From Pseudovirgaria hyperparasitica (taxonomy: Eukaryota; Ascomycota; Dothideomycetes; Acrospermales; Acrospermaceae): a DNA stretch of 64,000 bases. How positions within the stretch are numbered: position 1 is the first letter of the stretch; each line of letters begins with the position of its first letter. The position numbers and the translations under genes were made by a program. Positions 42,520-54,955 of the stretch are shown here, in pieces. The notes under the pieces were generated by a model that did no database searches, was not told the origin of the DNA, and saw only the letters and a list, made by a program, of their open reading frames with translations. The stretch is taken from assembly GCF_010093815.1 (NCBI RefSeq), contig NW_022985562.1:558001-622000 (forward strand), written 5' to 3'.

Positions 42520-45500
42520 ATGCGGTGGTTGTTGTTTACTGCGCTTCTGCCTTTGCAGAAAGTGCTAGCCATAGGCCAGAATGCCACTATTTCATTTGAT
42601 GATACTAGTGACAGTATCAAGCTTGCTTCTCGCTACGAGTACGTGCAGATAGCGATTGACGGAGCGGACTGGCCCGGCGTGATTAGAGCTGCCAAAGACC
42701 TTGCTGTAGACTTTGGACGTGTCACCGGAACAAATGGCACCGTGAGTCTCATCGGCGGAAGTAATTCGACTGATCACGGGACTCCAATTGGCTTAAATGC
42801 GGGAATGATCATAGCTGGAACCATTGGAAACTCACCAACCATTGATAGTATGATTGAATCTGGAATGGTCAATGTGAGCAAGATACAGGGGCAATGGGAG
42901 GCTTTCGTGTCAACCATTGTCCCGTCGCCAATGCCGGGAGTTCATGAAGCACTTGTTATTGCAGGTAAGTTGGGTCTAACATTGTTATATTTAAGCTACG
43001 TTTTCTTATTTCGAGGTGTAGGAGCTGATCGTCGTGGGACAATCTTCGGCCTCTACGACGTTTCTGAACAGATCGGAATATCTCCGTGGTACTGGTTTGC
43101 AGACGTGCCCTGGCAGCAACACGATGGCATCTATGCTCTACGGACTACTAAAGAGCAAGGGTCTCCAAGCGTAAAGTACCGCGGATTCTTCATCAACGAC
43201 GAAGCACCAGCCCTGACCGGCTGGATGAATCAGCGCTATGCCAAGTCCAAGTATGGCTCTGCTTTTGGATCCGATTTCTACTCTCACGTTTTTGAGCTCC
43301 TACTACGACTCAGAGCGAACTATCTATGGCCAGCTATGTGGGGCAGCATGTTCAATGTTGACGACTTGGACAGTCAGCCTCTGGCCGAGGAATACGGCAT
43401 TGTGATGGGCACAAGCCACACAGAGCCAATGATGAGGGCAACGAATGAACAAACAACATTCATGAAAGGACCGTGGCAGTGGAACATGAATAATGCGTCC
43501 ATGTACTCTTTTATGCAGGATGGCGCGGAGCGTGCAAAAGGGCACGAAAGTCTCTTCACGATGGGAGCTCGTGGCAATGCAGATACAGCTTTGAACGGAG
43601 ATGATGCCATATCTCAATTGGAAAGCATCATTGAAAATCAACGAAAAATTCTAAATGACGTTTATGGCAATGAGAGCTCAATGCCGCAAATGTGGTGTCT
43701 TTGTGAGTATTCGATTAGTTGTCTTCTTTTGACTAAATAAATCTAGATAAAGAAGTCCAGGACTACTACGACTACGATGGCCTTCGTGCACCGGATGACG
43801 TGACTCTCCTTTGGGTAGACGACAATTGGGGTAACATCCGCCGTCTCCCCATTGGTAACGAAACAGGTCGGTCTGGAGGGGCTGGTGTCTACTACGTATA
43901 TAAATCTATATGTCTACGAGCATGAAAAGAACTCACTGACTTCTCCCACCAGCACTTCGACTATGTTGGCGACCCACGGAACTATAAATGGATAAATACC
44001 ATCCAGCTCCAGAGGACTTGGGAACAGATGCATTTCGCATATGAGCGCGATGCTCGAGAAATATGGATCGTCAACGTTGGTGATATCAAACCATTAGTAT
44101 GTGAAATGTGAAAGTTCTACATGGCTCTCTCTAACGTGCAAAGGAAATTCCGATAAGCCACTTTTTCGATCTCGCTTATGACATCGAGCAGTATCGTACC
44201 CCTGAGAGCACATCTTGGTGGACAGAACAATGGGCGGCTCGAGAATTCGGTTCTGAACTTGCTGCCGACGTAGCTCAAGTCATCATGACTTATTCCAACC
44301 TAGCTGGTAAGCGCAAATACGAGTCCATGGACTCTAGCATATATAGCATCATCAACTATGACGAGGCAAATACTGTCATCAGGCAATGGCAGGATCTCAG
44401 CGCTGAAGCACAGGATCTTAGCGATCGCTTAGACGTGGAGGCCCGACCAGCTTACTTTGAGATGATTCTGCACCCAGTGTTAGCAGGAGCCACTGTCTAC
44501 GATATCCATATTAGTGCAGCGAAGAATCGTCTCTACACATGGCAAGGTCGTACAAGTGCCAATTCGATAGCAAATCACGTCCTCGATCAATGGAACTTCG
44601 ATCATGAGCTTACTCAACAATATAATCAACTCCTGGATGGGAAGTGGAATCATATGATGGATCAAACCCACTTCTACAACAATTACTGGTATGACACCTC
44701 TTACAGGACTCTAAATTGGCTAACAGTCTCTAGGCAAGGGCCCATGAGGCAATCGACGCCCTCGCTATATTATATTCAACTTAGCGAGCGCGGATTGGCA
44801 GGAGATCTTGGCTTTGCTGTTGAAGGCCAGAATGGAACAGTCCCAGGAGACGATAAATATCATGGAAATGGCGGAGCCAGTCTCACTTTCCCGCCGATCG
44901 ACCCGTATAGCCCAAACAGATGGATCGACATCTTCTCATCCGGCACTACTAATGCGACTTGGTCCCTTGAAGGCCCATCATACATTAGATTCTCCCAGTC
45001 GTTCGGTGAAATTTCCCCCAGCGTCAACCCATCCGACATCAGAGTCTGGGTGTCGGTTGACTGGACTAGAGCCCCTACAGGCTCGACCATGGCACGTATT
45101 AACGCAACATCATCCACAAACTATGGAACACAATACGAAGCGCCTATCCTTTATCTTCCCATCAATAACACGAAACTTCCCGCAAACTTCACGTCCGGCT
45201 TCGTCGAGTCCGACGCCACGATATCCATGGAAGCAGAGCACTACTCGCGCATGACCGGCTCCTCTGATGCCCTATCATATTTCACCATCCCGAACTATGG
45301 CAAAACACTGTCCGGAGTAGCACTCACGGACTACAACGCGCCATCACAGAATACCTCCGGGCCTAGCCTTGAGTATGACTTTTACGCCTTCTCGAACATC
45401 TCGCGCGTCGCAAACATCTCTCTCATTCTAGGACAGTCACTCAACACAATTCCCTCGCGCCCGCTCAGGTATGCCATTGGCATTGATGACCAGGAGACAA

Positions 45501-45739
45501 AGACAGTGGCGTATATCACAGATCGGCCGCGAGGGACGTCGCCGTTGGGATGGGAAGCGGCAGTGTTGGACGCGGCGTGGAACAGTACGAGCAATCATAC
45601 GATCACGGCTGGGAAGCATACGCTGAAGTTCTGGGCGCTAGAGCCGGGATTAATTCTGACGAAAATCGTTATAAATCTTGGTGGCGTACGACAGAGCTAT
45701 CTCGGGCCCCCAGAGAGCGTTAGGGTTGGAAGGAAATAG
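42520..45739 (+). CDS. GH115 xylan alpha-1,2-glucuronidase, secreted
   Basis: Six exons (42520-42964, 43022-43702, 43747-43895, 43953-44096, 44144-44688, 44734-45739) close in phase to 989 aa, the usual GH115 length. A signal peptide (MRWLLFTALLPLQKVLA) is followed by the family core with GTIFGLYDVSEQIGISPWYW, YRGFFINDEAPALTGW, LRLRANYLWPAMWGSMFNVDD and GTSHTEPMMRATNEQ. Next come DDVTLLWVDDNWGNIRRLP, the QGPMRQSTPSL region, and a C-terminal beta domain. The enzyme removes (4-O-methyl)glucuronic acid from glucuronoxylan, including from internal xylose units, outside the cell. N-glycosylation sequons are frequent. Introns 1 (57 nt) and 5 (45 nt) are multiples of three and stop-free, so unspliced messages would still be open there. 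Confidence 0.93.
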
Positions 45740-46041
45740 TACTGGCACATGAGTCGTGAGACATATCTCTGTATTTCGTAAGAAACGGATGATGTTCGCA
45801 GAACTAGGCTATCTAACTTGAATACTATATTAATAAGTCTATTCATTTAGTAATATCACTCGTCACTCCTGCTAAATCATATAGATCTGCATATATGTCG
45901 ATAGTCTCATTATGTATCTGAAGGTAAAACCTTGGTTGGATACACTTGATAGGATCTTAGATACCAGGTAAATGTATGTAAACTATACTATTTAAGCAAG
46001 CTGATCAGGGTTTGAACAAATGTTCTAGATCTGTAGATTGT
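45740..46041. other. Convergent 3' region
   Basis: AT-rich 300-nt stretch between two convergent stops, presumably both 3' untranslated regions. Confidence 0.5.
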
Positions 46042-48141
46042 TTAGAAAAGGATATGGATGACATAAAAAAAGTGGATAGATGTTAATGGTTTGCCATAAT
46101 ACGAGACGGATATAGAGTCAAGAAATAGCTCACCTCTCGTCGGAATGCTGTTTCGATCCTTGTTCATCCCCTTTGAAAAAATGTCTGAATCATCGAATGC
46201 CTCGCTTCTCGCTCGAACCTTGGCCCTCATGTAGCGATATGCGTTCCAAATGAAAAGTACTATCCCCGTTATGCCCACACATGTCCCCGTATATACACGC
46301 CAGTTTGCATCTCCTTGGATGTTGAAAACGTTAGCTTGCCAGATCGACTAATATTACACGTTAGCAAGGCGTACAAGGGGAAGCAGATACCTTACAGTAA
46401 CTAGGGATGCGGGAAGAAAGATGAGTGTGATGACAGTGATTGATTTCATTGTCTCACTATCCCGAGCCGCCAGCTGTGCTACCTTTGCAGAGTTCAACGC
46501 TACTAGCAGATTCCTTTCGCTATCCTTCTGAGCAACAAGACTGAATGACTGCATCTGTGTTAGCGTAACAATGCTGAAGGACCCTGACTTCCCGACGTAC
46601 AACTTGTATTTGTGCCTGGATCCGCTTCATCATCTCATCCAATTTGTCCCTAGCAAATTCGATTTTCGCCTTATAGAACTCTATCCTTCCTTTGACCGCT
46701 GCATAGCTCGCCTTCTCCGTACCCACACCCCCAATCTCACTACGCAGTTTCTCCATTTGACAGAGTGTCGCACTGCAAAACTCCCCCAGTTTGATCATAT
46801 ATCTCATCACCGTCTCACAATGACACAGCTCCACACTTACCGCATGCTGCTGCCGGAGCAGATTATGCCAGTCCGCAAAAAAGGTCTTCTGCGCCTCGCT
46901 CAGCGGCCGGCCCCAGCCAGGCCTTGTCATGCCTGTGGCTGTTTCCAGCTCCATGACTTCACGGCGCAGATGGTTGAGCCATTGCAAGTACGAGTCGACA
47001 CGCTGCTCGAAAACAAGCTGCAGCAGGGCGGCGGGATGGGCGCGGTGCGCAGCGGAGAGGCGGTGCCAACGGGTGAGGATACTAAAATTAGTCTCTTCTT
47101 TGGCGGTGGCGAGGAGGGCGGCGGCGGAGAGGTCGGAGATGCGAACTCGCAGTGCGAGGTTTATGATTTTGCTATTTCGAGGGGCGCGTAGAACGATTGC
47201 TGCAGATATCAGTGAGACTGGGGGAAAGTTGCGGTTTCGTGGTGTGAAGTACATAGGGCTTCAGGGGTGCCACTATCGTCACATTGCAAGTAGCGGGACA
47301 TGTGGAATTGGTCGCTTTTCCAGACTTCAGGTAGGTAGGGCGGGAAGTCGCATGTCTCTAGGAGACATTGCAGAGTTGATTTCTCTATCTGCATAGGGTA
47401 TGGATTATCTTGGTCATCTCTTGGGTCTCCAGTGGTTGTTCTGATCTTTGTGCTCAGTACAAGAATTGTGTCAGATTGGTGAAGTGCAAAGTGTGGTCTC
47501 GTACATTAATACGATCTGCGGCTTTGCATTCCTCACGCCTGATTTGAACAAACTTGTGATGGAGGCCTGAATGATACAATCAGAATGGGTGATAACTTAT
47601 ACATATAAAGCAGCTCACGATGTCTTTCAGCTTTCCCCTCAGGGAATTATCTTCAAGCCAATCGTCTTGCGTACTGGGCGAATCTGTGGACCAATATTTC
47701 ACTCGAGTCTTACTGGAACATTTCAGCGCTTGCACGTCCATCGAGAGAGCTATTGCGCAGCACTTTTGTATAAAACATAGAAATTGCTGGATATATGATA
47801 TCGGTGTCGTGCTCAAAGCTAGAAATTGGGATTTGTAGCTGAGGCGCAGCCTCACAGCGAGGCTTAGAAGCTAAACCTAAATCGAGTAGAAGCGCCATAT
47901 CCATGATCACAGCATGCATAGCGGTTCTACGGGCATCAAGAGACATCAGTACAATGGATAGATGGATCTTTTCTTTGTTGATAGATTTCCTATTGGGGTA
48001 GGTACTATTTATCATCAATACTATAATACCCGGCTGGCCCATGAAGAGTTGGGTGCTAACCTTTTGTGAAGAAGCTTGTTCGGTAACTGCGTCATCGATC
48101 TCTAGCCCCGATCTACCACTCCGCAGATCGAAAATATCCAT
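46042..48141 (-). CDS. CorA-like two-helix membrane protein (fungal lineage type)
   Basis: Seven exons on the minus strand (48141-47714, 47673-47619, 47552-47461, 47419-47274, 47217-46601, 46554-46396, 46347-46042) close in phase to 600 aa. The last three exons are firm. The first three introns (40, 66 and 41 nt) rest on phase and coding-like flanks. The soluble N-terminal ~450 residues include DDQDNPYPMQIEKSTLQ, then SLISAAIVLRAPRNSK and long helices (FEQRVDSYLQWLNHLRREV). The C-terminal pair of membrane helices (KSITVITLIFLPASLVT; VGITGIVLFIWNAYRYMR) with SIWQANVFNIQ between them follows the CorA plan. The GMN pore motif is not present, so magnesium transport is doubtful. Only 66 nt separate its ATG from the upstream in-frame ATG of the photolyase. 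Confidence 0.72.
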
Positions 48142-48207
48142 GTTTGAGTTTCAGCATTCTCTCGGACACGGTCGTGCTATCACATCTGAACAGGTCAGCA
48201 CCTCTTA

Positions 48208-50222
48208 ATGCAATTACCCATCAAGTTCGCATGTCGCATCCGCAAGCATCTTTGTATAAAGCAACCACGTAGACTTGATATCACGTACGCGCCACACCAA
48301 CCGCTGTATAAGCTTGCCTCTCGTTTATTGCATTCCAGCAAGGCCACAATGGCACCGAAACGCAAAGCGAACGCCTCAATTGGCTACTCCGATGCTGCTG
48401 GCGAGAGCTCAAATAAACGCTCGAAGAACTCGCAACCTGCACCCAAGGCTTTCACCAATGGCCACGAACGGAGTCCTGGTACAGGCAATGCGGAGGGCTC
48501 TAAATTCGACCACACGCGTCCGGAAGAGCGCTCCGGTATTGTTCAGCGCAAATACTACCCGGCCGAAATGTCAAATGAGCGATGCGCGCAGTACAACAAC
48601 AATGAGATCCCTCGACCGATCGCACTCCTTGAAAACGCCATCAAAGATACAAAGGCAGAGCGGGATAAAATTGCTGTTGGCAGGAGTGTGATACATTGGT
48701 ATAAGCGGGACTTGAGAACAAAGGACAACAAGGGACTGAGCTTGGCTGCGGCGAAAGCACGCGAGGCTAAAGTGCCCCTGATATGTATGTTTGTGGTCAG
48801 TCCGCAGGACTACGAGGCACATTTCACAGGGTCAGCTAGGGTAGACTTTGAGTTAAGGACACTGAAGGTGCTGCAGAAAGATTTAGCAGAGTTAGACGTG
48901 CCATTATATGTGGAGACGGTAGAAAAGAGGAAAGACGCGCCGAAGAGGATTCTCGAATTAGCAGATGAATGGGGCGCGAAACACTTATTTTGCAATATTG
49001 AATATGAGGTTGATGAGCTGCGGCGAGAGACCATGCTCATCCGGCGAGGTCTCGAAAAGGGCATTGCTGTGTGTCCTGTACATGACGATGTCATCGTCGC
49101 GCCCGGTAGTCTTCAAACAGGAACAGGTAAGCAGTACGCGGTATACACTCCATGGTACCGTTCCTGGGTCGCTCACATCCACGCGCATCCCGAACTTCTT
49201 GATGAACATCCAAGGCCGTCATCAAACCCTCCCTCAGCGCGCAAGAAGTTTCCCAAGCTCTTCGACGTGCCAATTCCAGACGCGCCAGCGAACAAACGGC
49301 TCGAACCGAACGATCAGAAACGCTTCGAGCACCTCTGGCCCGCTGGGGAACATGAGGCGCTGGACCGCCTACAGCGTTTCCTCGCTGAGAAAATAAGAAA
49401 TTACAAGGATGCGCGTAATATTCCGTCTGCGAATGGCACGGCGGTCGTCAGCGTGCACCATAGCGTGGGAACACTTGCTGCACGGACGAGCGTACGGGCT
49501 GCGCGCGATGCAAATAGCAGCAAGAAGCTCGATGGAGGGAGTGAAGGTGCAAAAACATGGATATCGGAGGTAGCATGGCGCGACTTCTACAAGCATGTGC
49601 TGGCCCATTGGCCATATATCTGCATGTTCAAGCCATTCAAATATGAGTATACGAATGTGGAGTGGGAGTATAACGATAAACATTTCAAGGCATGGACTGA
49701 GGGTAAAACGGGATACCCACTGGGTAAGAAGTTTGAGGTCCTGAATTCAGGGCAAATACTGACAATGATACAGTGGATGCAGCAATGCGTCAGATGAAGA
49801 CCACTGGCTACATGCATAACCGCTGCCGAATGGTCGTCGCATCCTTCCTAGCCAAAGATTTACTGCTTGACTGGCGACTAGGCGAAAAGCATTTCATGCT
49901 TGGTTTGGTAGACGCAGACTTTGCGTCTAATAACGGCGGCTGGGGCTTTTCAGCGTCGACAGGTGTGGACCCTCAACCATACTTCCGCATATTTAATCCG
50001 ATTACACAGAGCGAGAAGTTTGATCCTGAAGGTGATTATATTCGAAAGTGGGTCGAGGAGCTCAAGCACGTTAAAGGGAAGGCGATCCATGATCCATATG
50101 GCAGAGGAGCGGCGGATACGGCAAGGAAGGGTGGATACCCGAAGATGATTGTGGACCATGCAACATGTCGGAAACGGGCGCTTGATAGGTACAAGGCGGG
50201 TACAGGGCGAGAGACAGCGTAG
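48208..50222 (+). CDS. phr1: Deoxyribodipyrimidine (CPD) photolyase, class I
   Basis: Exons 48208-49723 and 49774-50222 join over a 50-nt intron to restore TGYPLVDAAMRQMKTTGY. From the ATG at 48349 (MAPKRKANA, a nuclear-type basic start) the protein is 607 aa. From the in-frame ATG at 48208 it is 654 aa and gains an Arg/Lys-rich presequence. Yeast Phr1 acts in nucleus and mitochondria, so both starts may be used. The antenna domain starts at VIHWYKRDLRTKDN. The FAD domain carries WISEVAWRDFYKHVL, MHNRCRMVVASFLAKDLLLDW and NNGGWGFSASTGVDPQPYFR, the class I CPD form. The enzyme uses blue light and FADH- to split cyclobutane pyrimidine dimers. The promoter is probably shared with the CorA-like gene. 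Confidence 0.94.
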
Positions 50223-50324
50223 GTGAGCATTCTCGTAACCTTTTCTCGCGGGATGCAATCTTTTTTGTGTGCCTTCAACGCGATTCAATGCCATTCAATG
50301 CCACAGTATCTTCATATGCGCTCC

Positions 50325-51041
50325 CTAATGCATCCCTTGGTTTAACCCCATGAACTCCTCCCGCTCTTTCTTCATTGCCTCCTTCACAATCGCTCCGCAC
50401 ATCTTCGCATACGGATTTGTCCGCACACTCATCTCTCTCGCCGTGCGATCTCCATATCTGCCCCCGAGAAAGAATTCCCTGCTGGCCTGCTCTTCCAACT
50501 CGTCCTTCGTCCGCGCACGCACCGGCCCAACGAGCAGGGCACTTTCCTGCGCCGCTGTCGCCGCTTTCATAAGAAGGTATCCCCGGTGTGTATGTGCTGC
50601 CGCGAGCAGCCGGACTTGGTGCGGCGACACTGGCGATATAGGAGACGCAGGCGAAGCATGTGTTATACACGCGTCCAGGTCTGCGAAGAGCGCCTCCACC
50701 TCTGTTGCGTTCTCATGGGCGAACAAGGGGTCGCAGAGCGCGAGACGTCGGGCTTGTGCGCGGTTCGCGTATGCAGAGGCATATGTCGGTTCCTGGTTTA
50801 TGATGTCGGTAAGGGCAGATATTGCGGTTTGTATCGCGTGTGCAGAAGGGTGAGGGACGTTCAGCGGCCGGATTGCGCTTGCTTCGAGGGCGCGCAGAGT
50901 GGAGAGGGTGGAAGAGGCGATGGATGGGTAGGGAGGAAGGGAGGCGTCTGTTTTGGGGGTTGAGTTTGGTGAGGATTCGGGGTCAAATAGGGCTGTGAGG
51001 ACGCGGGCGTCATTGGATGTGAGGTCGATTGAGGGCATCAT
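50325..51041 (-). CDS. TPR protein, TTC36-like
   Basis: A single exon of 238 aa from the ATG at 51041 (MMPSIDLTSNDARVL); the frame extends upstream only through a GTG. Tetratricopeptide repeats lie at about residues 75-185 (INQEPTYASAYANRAQARRL; AHTHRGYLLMKAATAAQESA). The C-terminal REFFLGGRYGDR and VRTNPYAKMCGAIVKEAM match the conserved end of TTC36 homologues, where the last helix ends in an NPYAxMC motif. TTC36 proteins are proposed chaperone-type adaptors; in mammals TTC36 protects 4-hydroxyphenylpyruvate dioxygenase from turnover. Strikingly, the divergent neighbour here is that very enzyme. It is convergent with the photolyase gene, 103 nt between stops. Confidence 0.82.
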   Translation of the reverse strand: MMPSIDLTSNDARVLTALFDPESSPNSTPKTDASLPPYPSIASSTLSTLRALEASAIRPLNVPHPSAHAIQTAISALTDIINQEPTYASAYANRAQARRLALCDPLFAHENATEVEALFADLDACITHASPASPISPVSPHQVRLLAAAHTHRGYLLMKAATAAQESALLVGPVRARTKDELEEQASREFFLGGRYGDRTAREMSVRTNPYAKMCGAIVKEAMKKEREEFMGLNQGMH

Positions 51042-51669
51042 GGTGATCGATGTGGTATTGGAGAGAGTGATCACTGCGTTCCGGTGACAGTCATGGCGGA
51101 CTTGAGAGCTCTATTGTAGATATGCAGGTAAGCAGACACTGAAACTTAGCGGAGGGAATCATGATCCCTGGCTGACAAGTCCGATTCGCGTGTTGGTTCG
51201 AGAGCAGTGGTGTAAAACGCGATGGAATACACGGTTCGGAGCGGGAGGGAGTTGTTAAGGTGTGGCACGGTGAGCCGATGAGAGCCGCGGTCCTGTGATT
51301 TCCGCCTATGCCAAATTTGACGTGTGTAGAATAAGTACCACAGACTGAGTGGGGGAAACACCCAGATAATACTGGCTTATTTTAGTAACGGCAAATGCTG
51401 TGACCTGAGATATCCGCCAACATCAAATCCCATGAACGAATCACTTCGGTATTCCACGGTCTTATAAGGTGGAGAACAAGATATATGCAAGCGATCCCGA
51501 AGAGCCTTGTCTCCGCCTGTAATGCCCCCGCAAGGGCAGGTGACCATGGAACGGAGGTGGGAGAAGTGTTTTGGTATATAGGTGCTATACAGGGCTGTGC
51601 GATTCTTCGATCTCTGCAACGTCCAAGGTCAGTATACTTAGGTACCTGCTTCGAAGTGACATATTCATC
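51042..51669. other. Divergent promoter region, TTC36-like / HPPD
   Basis: About 630 nt between divergent starts, presumed to hold both promoters. No open frame is supported. Confidence 0.5.
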
Positions 51670-52936
<1,267 letters not shown>

Positions 52937-53494
52937 AGGGAAACATTATTCATTTCCAGCATATGTAGCATTGGGTTGGAGTATTTGTCGTCGTTCGTAG
53001 AGGCTGCTCAAGGCATAGTCGGTATATGTGCTAATGTCCAGTAGCAAAAAGATTCGGGTTCCGTGCTAAAATCGTCGCTCCGTAAAACAGTACTCATGCT
53101 CCTTATCATTTATCCCACCCATACTTGGCATTCCAAGCCGAAAAGCATACAAACAATACGAGCACAGATCCTGGCCGGGCCCGTCACGTATGAATCTTTT
53201 ATTTCGCATAACGCCCACTGTGGACGCCATCCCTCATAACGCGTAGCGTGTTTTATTACTGGTGGTGGTCGTTCTACAATGGGAACGTAGGTAAACAACT
53301 ACGTCATCCTCACGGCATCCTTGAAGGGCTAACCAAGTGACCACTGTCATGATTGCCGCTGACAGCATTACATCCTAGAGCCACAAGATGCAGCACCCGA
53401 CGCATGCAGTCCATCAATATCATCTAGTCTGCACACAGCGCTGTAGCACGGCTATGTTGACCTTCTGTAGTTGCGGCAGTCTTCTTCTTTAGTC
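52937..53494. other. Intergenic, no gene supported
   Basis: Sequence between HPPD and the MoeA-like gene, both on the plus strand. It should hold the HPPD 3' region and the next promoter. Only short frames occur. Confidence 0.45.
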
Positions 53495-54955
53495 ATGACT
53501 GTCTCCTACCAAGAAGCCCTTAACGTTATACTACAGCAAGCAGAGATACAACGGGAGACCTTACCGGACCCGAGTGAACTTGTGGCTCTCGAGAAAGCTG
53601 TGGGACGCGTCGCCAGCCACTGTTATGAAGCTGTAACGCACACTCCCTCGTTCGATTGTGCTGCTACAAACGGCTATGCCGTTTGTTCAGCTTTGACTTC
53701 CGAGGCCAGGAATGTAGCACCAATCACTTTCTTCGTCTATGGCACGCAAGCTGCTGGAGACAACCCAATGACGGTGCCTGGAGTCCGCCTGAACGGTGCC
53801 ATACCATGTGTTGAAATCACGACAGGTGCAAGATTCCCAAAAGCTTCGACCAATATGGACTTTGATGCTTGTGTCCCTTTTGAGGATACTATTGAGCTTC
53901 CAGGAAAGATACACGGATGCAAGCAAATCCAGATCAGGAGGCCTGTATTGCATAATGCTCATCGACGGCTCGCGGATGATGACTTCCACTTGGAAGACGA
54001 AGTTCTTAGGAGTGGCATGAAAGTTACGTCGCAGCATATATTGGCACTCGCGTCTCTGGGAGTTCAGACTGTCGCAGTGAAGAAGATACCACGGGTCGGG
54101 GTATGGTCCACAGGGAAAGAGCTCGAGTCTAGGATAGATATTGAGCAGAGGCGAGATCGAGTCCCTGATGCGAATGGCCCGTACATCATATCTGCCCTTG
54201 AAGAGCTCGGAATCGATGCTGAATTTTTGGGAATTATCGATGACGAAGAAGAGGCCATCAAGCAAGCCGTCACGTCGGCCAATAGATCAAGATTCGATAT
54301 CTTGATAACTACTGGGGGCACTTCGGAGGGACGATTTGATAACGTTCGCTCGGCCATCGAGGCCTGCGGCGCTGAAGTTCTATTCAGCAAAATTGCAGTA
54401 CAGCCTGGCAGTCCAACCTTATTTGCTACGATACCTCGATTACCTATCATCTCCAGCTGCAGAATGCTTTCCCCGCAGCCATCAAATGGCGACCAGTTCA
54501 TAGCGTTTTTTGGCCTTCCAGGTGGTCCGGTAGCGGCAGCAGCTTGCATGAAGTTCTTTGTAGCCGCGTATATCAAACAATGGCGATGTGAACCAGGACA
54601 CGAGTCTTTGGGTTGTCATCTCTTGAATATCTCGCCACAGTCTGGGACGTCGGCAAAGTCACAACGATTATCGACTTCTCACTCCCGGCCACAAGAAAGT
54701 GATGTTTTCAAGCATGGAACAATTGCCATCAATGGATCCACGGCGTGGGCAGTGCCAAGTCCCGAGCAGAATGATTCAAAGATAAAATCCTTCCTCAAAA
54801 GCTCGTGTTGGATGCATCTGCCAGCCGGCCCATCTACTAAGTCAAACGGCGATGTGGTGCGTTGTTATTCAATTCAAGAGGGCGACAATATCATCGAGAA
54901 AATTATCTTTGGTCATGAGCGCAAAGACGAAACAAAGTCCGCCAGTGAAGGATAG
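53495..54955 (+). CDS. MoeA/gephyrin-E-like molybdopterin biosynthesis protein, divergent
   Basis: A single exon of 486 aa from the ATG at 53495 (MTVSYQEALNVILQQ). The MoeA order is recognisable: helical N-terminus with LEKAVGRVASHCYEAVTHTP, then FDCAATNGYAV, the split beta domain (IPCVEITTGARFP), a linker region LADDDFHLEDEVLRSGMKVT, then the MPT-binding fold with VGVWSTGKELES, FDILITTGGTSEGRFDNVR, KIAVQPGSPTLFA and FFGLPGGPVAAAACM. MoeA inserts molybdate into adenylylated molybdopterin. Here the invariant MDGYA is TNGYA (Asn59 for the catalytic Asp) and the usual TGDEL is TGKEL; the later Asp of the GGxSxGxxD motif is kept. A normal enzyme is therefore doubtful, and this looks like an extra paralogue rather than the two-domain Cnx fusion usual in fungi. 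A C-terminal low-complexity insert precedes the last beta domain. Confidence 0.82.
   Translation: MTVSYQEALNVILQQAEIQRETLPDPSELVALEKAVGRVASHCYEAVTHTPSFDCAATNGYAVCSALTSEARNVAPITFFVYGTQAAGDNPMTVPGVRLNGAIPCVEITTGARFPKASTNMDFDACVPFEDTIELPGKIHGCKQIQIRRPVLHNAHRRLADDDFHLEDEVLRSGMKVTSQHILALASLGVQTVAVKKIPRVGVWSTGKELESRIDIEQRRDRVPDANGPYIISALEELGIDAEFLGIIDDEEEAIKQAVTSANRSRFDILITTGGTSEGRFDNVRSAIEACGAEVLFSKIAVQPGSPTLFATIPRLPIISSCRMLSPQPSNGDQFIAFFGLPGGPVAAAACMKFFVAAYIKQWRCEPGHESLGCHLLNISPQSGTSAKSQRLSTSHSRPQESDVFKHGTIAINGSTAWAVPSPEQNDSKIKSFLKSSCWMHLPAGPSTKSNGDVVRCYSIQEGDNIIEKIIFGHERKDETKSASEG

Noticed and set aside
44808-45254. 148-codon frame overlapping the last GH115 exon
   Set aside because: Same-strand shifted frame inside a clear GH115 domain; Ser/Pro/Arg-rich shadow.
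11616-45739. Plant-cell-wall-degradation gene cluster (AA5, AA9, GH115)
   Set aside because: The three genes are spread over 34 kb among housekeeping genes; co-location is not tight enough to claim a cluster.
47209-47394. 61-codon minus frame starting MQIEKSTLQ as a separate small gene
   Set aside because: It reads in phase as an internal exon of the CorA-like gene when the 56-nt intron is removed.
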